DNA from: Roridomyces roridus
Taxonomy: Eukaryota; Basidiomycota; Agaricomycetes; Agaricales; Mycenaceae
Direction: 5' to 3'
Length of the DNA: 64,000 bases
Assembly (NCBI GenBank): GCA_029378245.1
Contig: JARKIF010000003.1
Span: 1,922,001-1,986,000, forward strand
Shown here: positions 54,218 through 64,000 of the stretch, piece after piece
How the letters are laid out: the number at the start of each line of letters is the position of its first letter
How positions within the stretch are numbered: position 1 is the stretch's first letter
Translations under genes and position numbers: made by a program
The notes under the pieces: generated by a model
The model's database searches: none
The model's input: only the letters and a program-made list of their open reading frames with translations
Told to the model about the DNA's origin: nothing

Positions 54218-57200
54218 TTACAAAAGCCGGTACGCGTACCACCGTACAGTCTGCCACAACGTGAGGGTAAACTCACGCACGCCATTCTGCGCAAAGCTTT
54301 CATGACCCTTGTCAATGTCCATGTCGTCGTCCGACGATGGCGCAAAGAAGAAGCCCGCGGTGAGCACGAGGTAACTACAGGCAGGTCATTCATCTGCTAG
54401 GCAAATAGAAAGAACGCACCTGAGGATGAGAATACTGCCGCGATGATAGTTGCTTTTCGCCTCAATGTAGGTATATGTCATGAGGAACATGGAGAGAATG
54501 ATGACAACGACGTCCCAGCGAGGGAAAATCAACGTAAAGGTGCTCGCTACTTCACCCATCTTCTCCGGCGCGTAGAACGCGGAGAAGGCAACCATGGCGG
54601 GGATCTGGAGCAAACATACTTGCAGCGCGTACGCCGAGCCGATCTCCATACTGTACCAACGTCAGCTTAATCACAGATAATAAGAGGGGGGAAATACCTC
54701 AGCGCGATATTTCCGTTAAGCGCAAAGGAGATGGCGTTCATGAACTCGGTTGTGTTGGGCACGAGCGCAAAGAGGGTGACACCGAGGAACTTCTCGTCGA
54801 TACCAGAGCCCTCGAGGATCACATCCACAACATCCACCAAAAGCTCGGCAATCCCGGCATACAGCGCAGTACAAATCAACAACACACTGGCGCTCGTCGT
54901 TCGGCTCCAGCTTGGCCCTTCATGTCCTCCATGCCCGCCACCCGCGGCTTCCGCCTCGGCACCGGATGTACGGGCCGCGGCACGTGCAGGCGACTGCAGA
55001 TGTCCATGAACGGGATGCGTTTGCGCCTGCTGCTGGTGTCGCAACGCGCTAACAGTCGCAACCGCCACCGCCCGGGTAAACTCGTCCTGGGACATTCCCT
55101 CCGGAGCAACACCCGAGCTCTTTACGGCAGCATCAACACTCTCGAGAACCGGGGCAAAGTTGGCGCCCGACTGCGCATAAGAAACACGACGCGCGATGCC
55201 CGGAGAGCTCGGTGGTTGAACGTTAGGGTGCGAAACAGGCGTCTGCGACCGCTCAGATCTCCCACTAGCTTTGTGCTGCAGACGTGGGCCAGCGGTGGGA
55301 GGCACGATGCGGTGGTATAACGATACCGGTCTCTGGCCTTGTTGATGCACAGGGAGCTCGAGTGGGTTCAGAAGCTGCTGCGGATTCTGCCAGATCTGCG
55401 ACGCATGGGTGCGAAGAGAGAACCACAGGCCGATGAGGTAGCTGAACACGAGGATTGCGGCGCAAAAGTACATCAAGCTCTTCACGGTACTTTGGTAGAA
55501 CGGATCCTTGACGGGGTCAGGATGTTTGTAGTAGCACGCGTCGCACACCCATGGTTGGTCTCGGGTACGAGGGCCAGTGGGGCACCCCGTGCAGATTAAT
55601 TGGAACTGCAAACGTCATCAGACTGAGAAAACCAAAGAAACGAGCGAAACTCACATTCCCGTACGTTTGATAAAACAGCGTCGGCGTCAGCGTCCCAATG
55701 ATGGCCATGATGAGCATCATACTGGTCACGCCAGCGCTCTTGGCATTGAACTTTTGCTCTTTCCTCCGCAGAGCGCTGCTGCACATACTCATCCCGGGCA
55801 TGAGCAGCACACCAGCAAGTAGCGAGCCGACGATACTTCCTTCAACGAGATGCCCCTTGCTCTCTTTGAGCATGAGGGCGTACAAGATGATCTCGATGAT
55901 ACTGCCAAACGTGGCATTGATCACCGCACCCATCCCAATACTACTCTGCGCGCTGATACTCGCGACAGCCATGCCAATGAAATAACTGAGGGGAATCACA
56001 CTGGCCAGGGAGAGGAAAAAGATGAGTCCGCGTCCGGCAACGATGGCCAAGAGGCGCGGAACAGGTTTGCCCGCATGTTCGAGCTGATCGGCGATACGGA
56101 GAAGAACGAAGCCGTCAAAGATGACGAAAAAGACGACAGGGAGTAGGTTGACGAAGAGGATGTTCACCCCACCGACAGTGTATTTATAGTACTGTCGGCC
56201 TGTGGCACGATATGTGCACAGTAAAACGGTACTCGTCGAAGCGCCGGGGGCAGTTTGACCTTCAGCGAGGCGCTGGTGCTTGATGGAGAATTGCGGGGGA
56301 GACGGGATCCCGTCATCCTCGGGCTGCGGCGGGGACGGAGAAGAGACGACGACAGCGGGCGGAGCAGCACAGAACCGGAGCGTGTCTGGCTGGGTAAATA
56401 CGTAGGTGATGAGGGCCCAGGTAAGCTTTGCCATGGGAATGGTGACAACCATTCCCCAGCAGAGGATGCAAACAAAGAGCATGAGGGGAGCAATGATGAG
56501 AGAAAATGCAGCCCAGAAAACGATGCGGCCGAGGGTATCGTCTGCCGGGCTCGCGGTCTTTGCGGCGCCAATGGAGCTATCGGAGGAAGCGGCGGAAAGA
56601 GCAGTGGCACCGTAGGAACGCGATGGTGGAGGCGCTGCCCGCTGGAGAAGGGAAGTATGCTCTTCGATCGGGGTCCAAGAGACGGACTGAACATGCTGGG
56701 GCGTGATAGTTGAAGCTTCCGAAAGGGGAACGCCTTGACGTGGACCACGGATGGTGCCCTCGTCGGCAGAGCTCCCGACGGCAGCTTCTTCGTCATCGTC
56801 CTCGACCTCGGGTGCTTCTGCATCGGTTTCTGCTTCTCCCTCGACGTACTTGCCAAACGGCCAGAGGAGGTACCAGCCGAGCCCATAGATGAGAGTGGAG
56901 TAGCGTTTGCCGCCTTGTGGTATGACGTGCAACACGGCAGAGACAATTATGCAAATGAGGGCGAGCCACCAGCCGAAAGCAACAGTCCAAAAGATGTTGC
57001 CCGGGAGCAAGTGGCGTTCGGCCTGGGACGAGGGAACCGAGTGGAGGGCCTCGTCGGCGTAGCGGGTGACGCTGCGACTCTTTTTGTACAAAGCAGGCTT
57101 CCAGATGGGCAAGCCAAAGGGATGCTCTACGTTGATCAAAGACTGACGGTCCCGCAGCGTGATGGGGTCATCCTCGTCGTCTGCGTCATTGCTGTCGGCA

Positions 57201-57528
57201 GGATCGTCAGGGTCGGGCGGGTCAGTGGCTGCCGCCTTTGCCGTGACGATTGCCACGTCGAACTGATGCCCTCGACGTCGTGGTCAAAAGTGTCCTCGTC
57301 TTCGTCTGCCTCGCTCAATGCATCGTCTCTGAAGCCGCGCGAGGTGACGTGGGAGCTGCTGACGCTGGTGCTGCGTGGGCCCCTGCGAATGGAGTGGACT
57401 GAATTGCTTCGGACGAGGATTGGGGCGGGGCGAGGAGATACAGAGGCGGGAAAGTAAGAGGTACCCTGATGGTGGTGGCTCGGTGTATCCGATGACCACT
57501 GGGAACTGTGGCTGAATGAGCGGGGCAT
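54218..57528 (-). CDS. Vacuolar monovalent cation/H+ antiporter, VNX1-like (CAX family)
   Basis: A large (>1000 aa) Ca2+:cation antiporter of the YNL321W/Vnx1 type. A Ser-rich cytosolic N-terminus is followed by an acidic stretch and the signature HPFGLPIWKPALYKKSRSV. Many membrane spans follow, with the two exchanger alpha repeats: GMGAVINATFGSIIEIILYA and LFALVPNTTEFMNAISFALN. A long cytosolic loop between them has a His-rich part (HGHLQSP, GGHGGHEG) and a zinc-ribbon-like CTGCP...CDACYY. C-terminal TLWQTVRWYAYRLL ends at the stop 54218. The first exon-second exon junction (57256-57290) is unclear: only a 35-nt intron or a 1-base shift joins the frames. Start ATG 57528 is provisional. Confidence 0.88.
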
Positions 57529-57672
57529 GTGGCTCCCCGGGGTCGGCGTGGAGGAGAGCAGATTGGGGTCCTCGCTGGGAGTTCGACATCGTGTCCAGCG
57601 ATGTGCTCCTCGCTGTTGCAGGTCAAGAGGCAGCTCCAAGCTTGATTTGGAAATACAATCAAATCACCAACC

Positions 57673-58581
57673 ATGTCCAAGCGCAAAGTGGACGGCGACG
57701 AAGGCTCTTCCTCGGATTCGGACGTCTCTCTCATCGACGTCGACTTTGATTTCTTCGACCCGAATCCCAACGTCGACTATCACGCCTTCAAGCGTCTATT
57801 AGGCCAACTCTTCCAACGCGATGCAGACCGCTTCTCCCTCCACGACCTCACAGAGCTCATCCTCTCCCAGCCAACAGTGGGCACGACCATAAAGACAGAT
57901 GGCCTAGAGAGCGATCCATACGCACTTCTCACCGTCCTAAACGTCCATCAGCACGCCCAGCATCCCAGTATTGCAGCCCTCGCCTCCTACTTTCTCGAAA
58001 AAACGCAGACAGCGGACCCCTCCTTCCACGCTACCCTCACCTGCCCTCTTCGCAGCCCCAGCACCGACCCAACTAGGGCTCGTCATCTGCGAGCGCCTCG
58101 TCAACATGCCCGTACAGACAGTCCCGCCCATGTACCGCATGCTCACCGACGAGCTCAAGTGGGCCGTCGCTGACGGAGAGCCATACGCGTTCACCCACCT
58201 CCTCTTCATCTCCCGCGCAGTACTGCCTCTCTCTTGACGAGGAAGAGGCCCTCGCAAACCGTGCACCGTCCCGTCGCTCTAAAAAAAGCAAAAAGCAAAA
58301 GCCGCGTCAGCCGCCAGAGCAACAGCGACCCCAGGACGGGATATACTCGTTCCATCCAGAGGACACTCTCATACGCGAGGTCAGTTATGCTCCTTTCCCA
58401 TTGAACAGTCGGCTAATTCGTTGTTTAGCACACCATGCACTCCCTATCCTATTCATACTCTGCAGACTCTGCTCCCCGCGAAGCGGATTCTTTCGGTCTC
58501 GACGTTCGCGGCAGCCTCATGCTCATCGAGTCCTCCCGATGGCAATCTCTCGTCGAACGCATGGCAGAGGTTTACGTTTAG
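57673..58581 (+). CDS. BCP1: BCP1/BCCIP family protein, frame interrupted
   Basis: Yeast Bcp1 chaperones Rpl23 and supports nuclear export. The family sequence is recognisable throughout: SLIDVDFDFFDPNPNVDYHA, QPTVGTTIKTDGLESDPYAL, QLGLVICERLVNMPVQTVPP, MYRMLTDELKWAVADGEPYA, FTHLLFISRA, YCLSLDEEEALANRA, DGIYSFHPEDTLIRE, then after an intron HTMHSLSYSYSADSAPREAD and MAEVYV at the stop. These lie in three frames. One base must be skipped near 58036-58041 and another near 58220, with no intron possible at either. Assembly indels are the simplest cause; recent decay is the alternative. Confidence 0.82.
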
Positions 58582-58800
58582 ATGATCCCGTGCTCAAAAA
58601 TTGGTGTAAGGCACTCGGCCAAGGACATGTCGAGGCAGACGGTGTCAAAGTGCTTGACTCCGATGTACATAGGCTAAAAATCTACTTGAATGACATTGAG
58701 CAGAATTACATTAAGGTATACAACAAGTCCATGATGCGTATAATCGTGAGGTCGTACAGGTCTATGAATTTAGTCGTGTCCGTAAGGTAGTCGCGTGCAA

Positions 58801-60933
58801 TCAACATCCGTCCCAGAGCGAATTTTTCGGGAATTGATAACCCGCATCGGACCAGATGGTCAAGTTGGGGTTAGTGTACGCGTTTATATGGCTGCAAGAC
58901 ATGAGCCCAAAACGCCATGCAAAAACAAAACAATACGCACTCGTTGATATACTGCGCTGTAGGGTATCGCGGCGGGTCGCAAGTCAAACCATCAGAGGAC
59001 ACACCCTCCTCGCTGGTACACCCGCACATAGTCGATGAGCATCTTGTTCGGGAAAGGTCATATGCATGAAATCCTGCCTCTGGAACCCAGGCGACATGCC
59101 CAGATTCAGGATTATAGACATTGGCTCCTCCGGAATAATCCGCTGGCTAATACCAGCCCCCGAGTCGGGACCAGCGGCGTCTGCATTAATCGACCATGAC
59201 TTTTGGCCATTGCTGACCCAGGTGATGTAGCCATCCTCGCGGTTGTCCGGATCCGACCAGTACTCGATCCCATATACACCAAAGTCCTGTCCGCTGTACA
59301 CATTGTCGGGAATGTAGGTCAGGGCGGACAGCGCCTGCTGCGTTTGGCTGCCCTTGTACGAGTTGAACTTGGTCAAGTCAGAGTCCTGGAACGTCGCCGC
59401 CGACGTCGAATTATCAAAGTCGTACTTGAGATTGAAAGGGGCGACCTGGAAACTTTGCGAGACTTGGCCTCGAAACACTGATGTGTCTATTTGGGCCTCT
59501 CTGGAAAACAGTCAGGAAATGGTTTTTTTCAAAGAAAGATCCGCATACATTATGTCCATTTCCGGCACTCCTCGTCCTACCGACACGCTCGGCCCAGGAT
59601 GATCTCCACCAGGACATGTACAGGCGGATACACGCTGACCAGGCAAGAAACTGAGTTCGCTATCTCCACTGCCTCCGGTAGCAGCCGCAGCGGGTGTGCC
59701 ATCTTTTGCTGTTTGATTCGGCAATGTACCCACATCGCACGAGTCGTAGGTGTAGGGCCACATCCCTTCAGTGGAAGCACCATATCCGGCTCTTCCAAGG
59801 TTGCCCATGGTCCACACACCAGGCCAGAATCCAGCCGTCTTCGACGTGCCGGGCAAACTGACGGAAACCTCGATATAGCCTGTGGTGAAACAGAGCTGGT
59901 TCCACGATTGAAGCATGCCGGACATGAAATTGAGGTCGTGGTTCGGGGTTTCGGTCATGGTGATAACCAGGTTTCCGTCTTGTGTGGTAATCGCTGAGGG
60001 GTCGTACCACTCCAAGTCTGCGGTGGGCCTGCGAGAGGTCAAAATGTTTACCAGAGAAATGGAAAGAAAACCCTACCAATAATGTAGGTCGACCGCGGTC
60101 CTGCGAAGATGAGGATGGGGCGGCAGCATTGTTGAAGAGGACATACCAATAGGGATCATCTCCTGGAAAGAACGTCCTCCCATCCGTATTGAACTCGTCA
60201 CTAAAGACGAGTTTATACTTCTTCCCGTCCGTGATTCCCGTCCGTGAGTAAGCGTCGGAGGGCGTGTCCGCGTCGATGAGAGAGGGGAAGTTTGTGAGCG
60301 CGGGCACTTGACCTGTAGACGGCGTCGATTAGAGAGGGGAAGTTTTGTGAGCGCGGGCACACTTTACCTGTAGAGTTGATTCCACCAAGATTGAATGCGC
60401 CGCTCAAACTGGTATGCGTGCCACTGAGGCCGCTGATGATAGGGTACCCAGCGAAGAGAGCTATTAAGCCAAAGAGCAGGACGAAAAGGGCGGAGGCATT
60501 GACCCAGCCGCGAAGGGAGAAGAGCGTAAAGGAGGAGTCATCCCGCGCTGGATTGTGTAGCGCATCGTCAGGTTCGGGGCCCAGGTCCCACATTTGCGGA
60601 GACACGGTGGTCGTGTTGGCTCGTCGTAGTAAAGGGTTGTCGGGAAAGTTGGACGCAGCATTGCTGAACCTCGAGTTGGCGCTCAAGACACTATCTCGGT
60701 TCGGTTGGGGGTACTAGATGAACGGTGAGAAACTTAGAATGAAGGCATAGAAGCGGACGACTGCGGACAGAATATGGACCATAAGCTGCTCCAATTTGTC
60801 CAGTGGCGACGCCATTTGTCGTTGAATTTCGGAAAGAGGAGGCTGCAGAGCTTCCGGGCGTATAAGGGGCGAGAGTTGAGGCGCTAGCAACGGGCGTGTA
60901 GGCCCCTTTGGCGCGAGCGTCCGCCAGAGACAT
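58801..60933 (-). CDS. SKN1/KRE6-like GH16 beta-1,6-glucan synthesis protein
   Basis: Type II membrane protein: Ser/Thr-rich cytosolic N-terminus (MSLADARAKGAYTPVASAST), anchor ASALFVLLFGLIALFAGYPI, then the GH16-like lumenal domain. Blocks: LVFSDEFNTDGRTFFPGDDP, YW|TAVDLHYW, ADLEWYDPSAITTQDGNLVI, TTGYIEVSVSLPGTSKTAGF, WPGVWTMGNLGRAGYGAST, PYTYDSCDVGTLPNQT, catalytic region RGVPEMDIIEAQI (ExDxxE), FNLKYDFDNSTSAATFQDSD, RIIPEEPMSIILNLGMSPGF, LIDYVRVYQ, DPPRYPTAQYIN and C-terminal AYTNPNLTIWSDAGYQFPKN. Near the C-terminus one base must be skipped at 59053-59055 (AAA run) and one near 59010. Exon 2 to 3 intron (60367-60313) is a near copy of exon 3. Confidence 0.9.
60268..60367 (-). repeat. Tandem ~55 bp duplication forming an intron
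   Basis: On the minus strand the intron 60367-60313 and the start of the following exon (60312-60268) read alike. Both are preceded by CTACAG and begin GT(A/C)AAG, then share TGCCCGCGCTCACAAA, CTTCCCCTCTCT and ATCGACGC. Differences are one or two small insertions and about three substitutions over ~45 bp. The intron has proper GT and CTACAG ends. Confidence 0.9.
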
Positions 60934-61111
60934 GAAAAACGGAAGAGAGGGTAATTTGATGCTTCTGGAGCACTGCAGCACTGCAACTGATATGACGCAG
61001 TTGCGAAGATGTCGACTTGACGAAAATAGACACGAAGATTGGCAGTAAAATATGTGCACCAGTTTCGAAAAGGGACGAGACCCAAACAAAACCCATAATA
61101 TTAACTACTAC

Positions 61112-62199
61112 TCAGACCACAGATGGATTGACTGCAACGTATCCACCGTCTATGACGAGTTCCTGGCCGTTCATATAACACCCAGCAGGACTGGCCAGAT
61201 ACACCACAGTGCCCGCCATCTCTTGCGCACTGTACGAAAAGGTTGGCCCACATCCAAGAGTAAAATATCTGGCACGTACGTTCCGGACCGTTTAGCAGGC
61301 AAAGGCACCGTACCCTTTCCGATTGCGTCAACTTGCTCCGGCGGAATCGAGTCGAACGTCATCTCGGACGCGTATACACCGGGAGCGATAGCGTTAACGC
61401 GAACTGGGATGCCCTTGAGCGCTAGTTCGGTCGCTAGCATCTTGGTGAGGTGCGAGGCCGCCGCCTTGGCACTGTTGTAAGCAAACTGCCAGGGGTCAGT
61501 AGCCGGGATAACGGGGGGCAAACACATACGTGGTCCTGCGCGACCTTGATGAGCCCGGAAATGCTCGTGATGTTGACGACGCTTGCGGTGTATCCGGGTG
61601 TCTGTGCCTCGCGATCGCGCGTGCCCTTCTCCAGCAGTCCCAAGAAGGCCATCGTAACAAACCAAGTCGAGAACGTATTTATCTTGTAGAGTTCTGCCCA
61701 CGACTCGAAAGTCTCGTTGTCAAACAAGGCCTGGCCAAGAGTCTCTGCGTCTTTGTGCTCCGGCGCCGACAGGTCATTCAAGAAAGGAGACGTCGGGCCA
61801 ACTTGACCCGCGCTTGAATCCTTGATAAGTCACGGTCGTTGAACAGATGATGAAACGCACTTGTTGACCAAAATATGCAGCTTCCCTTCCTTTTCTGCTA
61901 TCATCTTCTTGACCTCCGCAATACTCTCTCGGCTCGTCACATCCATCTGCACCCTATCCGCACATGAGCAAAGAGTGTAGTGGCAGAAGAAAATGAACTG
62001 ACGCTATAAGCGTCCCCTTCGGCTGATCCCACGCATCGACGATTTTGTCCAGGACCTCCTTCCTGCGTCCGGTAATGTACACCTTGGCGCCGCTGGAAGC
62101 AAGTCCCTGTGAGAGCATAAGACCGATACCGGTGCCGCCACCCGTTACGAGGGCTACCAGCCCAGTGAGGTCGTAGATGCTCTGAGGGCTGAGGGACAT
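61112..62199 (-). CDS. Short-chain dehydrogenase/reductase
   Basis: Classical SDR: LTGLVALVTGGGTGIGLMLS with the TGxxxGxG cofactor motif, GAKVYITGRRKEVLDKI, DVTSRESIAEVKKMI, LHILVNK, ASVVNITSISGLIKVAQD with the catalytic Ser region, and YNSAKAAASHLTKMLATELA with the YxxxK pair. Then come GIPVRVNAIAPGVYASEMTF and EMAGTVVYLASPAGCYMNGQ with VIDGGY near the C-terminus. Several introns are needed, including one after KRSGT (donor GTACGT). RR following the Rossmann beta2 suggests NADP(H) preference (inference). Substrate unknown. Confidence 0.9.
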
Positions 62200-62253
62200 G
62201 TTGGTGGGGGGAGATTAGGGGATCGATGCTCGCGTGATAAACTGCACCGGGCC

Positions 62254-63392
62254 TTATTTTGATAGCCGAGACGGCCCTTTCGGCCCGTCGCTCCGGCGCC
62301 TCCGGCGGAAAGAGCCTTGCCATCCGTATTCCAGATACACTGTTTCCAGCCGAGGCAGCTGAGGAGATGTCAGTTTTTCTAACATCGAAAATGATTTCCA
62401 ATTACCTTGGGATATGTGCGCATAAAGTGCATCAGGGAGGGAAATGGATATCGTCGCTGCCCCATGTCCGCAAGATAGAGGCAAGTGAGCGACGGGGTAG
62501 ATAGATGCGTAACTAGGCGCGTGAGCTCGAGAGGTATATCCGGCGTCTCAACACGAAGGTGCAACCGTATCAGCCATGGCAAGGTGACTCGGCTCTTCTG
62601 CACCCAGAGTGGTCTCGGCGGACTCGCCAGGTGTTTCCGTGGAAAGAAGATTTTCAGCTCCCGCAACGCCGTGCATACTGCAAGCATACACAGAACTTCG
62701 TTCACGGCTTCCTCGCCTGCAGAAAAACCATGGTGCGTGTAGTCCAGAAATGTGAGATTTCCAAACAAGGAAGGCAACCATGTCAGACGGAGGCCATCTA
62801 GGGTCAGGCGCCGTAGTCGAGGTGCATGTCCAGAGAACAAACAGAATTCAGTCGGGTCGTCGTTCGCCCGAAACACCAGCGTCAGTTCCTCCAGCATCTG
62901 AGCTCTACGCCCTATACAACACTCCGACAAGGCAGCGTTCATCAGAAAAGGGCCGTATTCCGAGAAAACGATCTCGAGAGTTCGCCAGCGGTGCACAAAC
63001 GGCAAGACCAAATGCATGCACATTTGGACGGTGTAGGCGTCAAGCTGCTGCGCCCCGTCGCGATCGAAACGCCACGGAAGAAGCAGCACGTCAAGAGGAC
63101 ACGCTTTGGCGCGGCGAATACGTTCTCGCCACATTAACTGGTGCGGGCTTAACGAAATGCGGCGCCAGAGGCGCGGGGTGTGCATGGATATCGCACGCCA
63201 GCTGCGGCAAACGTGGGAAACGACGACCGGGAGCATAACTTCGTCTTCTGCCCCGAGAACGAATATTTGCGCCACGATCTCGACCGGAAGGCGTTGGATG
63301 AAATGGATTCGCATGACGCGGGTATGCCAGTGAGGATACGCTTGGCTGTTGGCCGAGCATTCGTTGTCTCGAGAGGAAAAACTGCTCTGCAT
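62254..63392 (-). CDS. F-box protein of the large Agaricomycete family
   Basis: F-box: IQRLPVEIVAQIFVLGAEDE, VMLPVVVSHVCRSWRAISMH and TPRLWRRI, the arrangement seen in the expanded basidiomycete F-box families. Leucine-rich stretches follow (RLRRLTLDGLRLTWLPSLFG, ALRELKIFFPRKH, PSLTCLYLADMGQRRYPFPS). One intron after MRTYPK joins LPRLETVYLEYGW to a short basic C-terminus. It is not closely related to the three-copy family at 15-18 and 44 kb. ATG 63392 gives the shortest lead before the F-box; the frame stays open upstream. Confidence 0.8.
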
Positions 63393-63839
63393 TGAGTAGC
63401 TCTCAGAAAACGCGTCCGTTGAACTTACAGCCTGGTAATAGCGTTCAATGTGCGTCGTAGGGGAGAGGGCATAGTGTGATTTCCGGGACGCCAGTCCTCC
63501 ATCTTTATACGAGACAAGGAATTGAAACGGAGAGGGTGCTTTGTGTGGTAAGCCCGGATAGATATATGTGCGTCGACAACGCGCCGCCGACAATAAAAAG
63601 CAGTAAGACAGATCCGAGAGAATGGTGGCCGGGTGAAAGCTTCCACCCGGGAATGGAGACCTCAGAAGACAAGGCGGTGTCCAGTCATACTGGTGAAGCC
63701 GGATCTCCTGGCCTATGTGGTCGCGCATGCTCCGAATTTGCCCTTCTCGCGTCCTTTGTTGCTTGAATTACATGTGTCGAGGTGGTGGCGACCAAGTGGC
63801 AGTTGAGTGAGATCTTGAGATCAAATCAAACGCGTCTTC
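63393..63839. other. Divergent promoter region
   Basis: About 450 bp between the F-box start (63392, minus) and the start of the partial gene at 63840 (plus). The minus frame is open across most of it, so part could be an additional 5' exon of the F-box gene. Confidence 0.4.
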
Positions 63840-64000
63840 ATGGATGATTCACTAAACGCTCTGGGCAGCGCTCTTTCGGCGCTGGAAGGGCAACCTCTTG
63901 ACGTCTCTCTACATGCTACCCATATCCGACTCGCCAAATCACTCGAGGGAATGCCAGAAGAAGCCCTGTCTGCTATGGACATGATGACCTCTTTCCTCGC
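63840..64000 (+). CDS. Partial gene, probable Prp24/SART3-like N-terminus
   Basis: Only the first 53 codons are in the window. The sequence MDDSLNALGSALSALEGQPL followed by DVSLHATHIRLAKSLEGMPE and ALSAMDMMTSFLA resembles the first HAT-type helices of fungal Prp24/SART3 U4/U6 snRNP recycling factors. The stretch is short, so any helical HAT/TPR protein could fit. Confidence 0.45.
   Translation, partial: MDDSLNALGSALSALEGQPLDVSLHATHIRLAKSLEGMPEEALSAMDMMTSFL

Noticed and set aside
54975..55600. Long plus-strand frames opposite the antiporter (Arg-rich)
   Set aside because: They mirror the coding strand of the antiporter and are shadows of its codon bias.

Overview
The window is nuclear DNA of a filamentous basidiomycete, very probably an Agaricomycete. 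The evidence is dense genes on both strands, many introns of about 45-60 nt with GT-AG (sometimes GC-AG) ends, very short exons, and proteins that look basidiomycete throughout (HEX-motif P450, GH3 beta-xylosidase, GT61, SKN1-type GH16, long vacuolar cation exchanger, Rcy1, Ypd1). No rRNA, tRNA or organelle sequence was recognised. The species cannot be named from sequence alone. Coding regions below are spliced models; start-end is the genomic span and introns are given in the evidence.

Layout. 1-8.2 kb: 3' part of a Cdc11/Nud1-like LRR scaffold, a TALE/KN homeodomain regulator, a P450, and a METTL25-like methyltransferase. 8.8-15.1 kb: USB1-like U6 snRNA phosphodiesterase head to head with the urease GTPase UreG, then an ABHD12-like hydrolase and NOC4. 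15.2-19.0 kb: a tandem duplication with one broken and one intact F-box gene, plus a vestige of the 5' end of the TFIIF-beta gene next to the intact TFIIF-beta gene. 19.1-31.4 kb, all minus strand: an HtrL/YibB-like protein, a GT61 glycosyltransferase, SHE9, NADPH-P450 reductase (the electron donor for the P450 at 4.5-6.7 kb), a SET/MYND-type protein, and the Fe-S DEAH helicase CHL1.

31.4-33.7 kb holds the most unusual object: a ~2.3 kb element with ~34 bp imperfect terminal inverted repeats. Inside each end is an array of degenerate ~34 bp units, the two arrays in opposite orientation. Between them lies a small lysine-rich gene with a SWIM-like cysteine cluster. A second, TA-flanked 235 bp MITE with perfect inverted ends is nested in the right array. 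The element fills the whole gap between the RCY1 stop codon and the CHL1 start.

33.7-45.1 kb: the F-box/exocyst-like protein RCY1, two tandem HPt phosphotransfer genes, a secreted GH3 beta-xylosidase, and a third F-box copy whose upstream flank matches the broken copy 28 kb away. 45.3-64 kb: family III CoA-transferase, FtsJ-like methyltransferase, HIT protein, a Dpb3/POLE4-like histone fold, DDB1, a VNX1-like cation/H+ antiporter, BCP1, an SKN1-like beta-glucan protein, an SDR, another F-box protein, and the start of a probable Prp24/SART3-like gene.

Two cross-cutting points. Several conserved genes (METTL25-like, USB1, ABHD12-like, BCP1, SKN1) can be read only by skipping one base at one or two sites, which most likely reflects assembly indels. 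One SKN1 intron is nearly identical to the exon that follows it, as expected for intron gain by tandem duplication.
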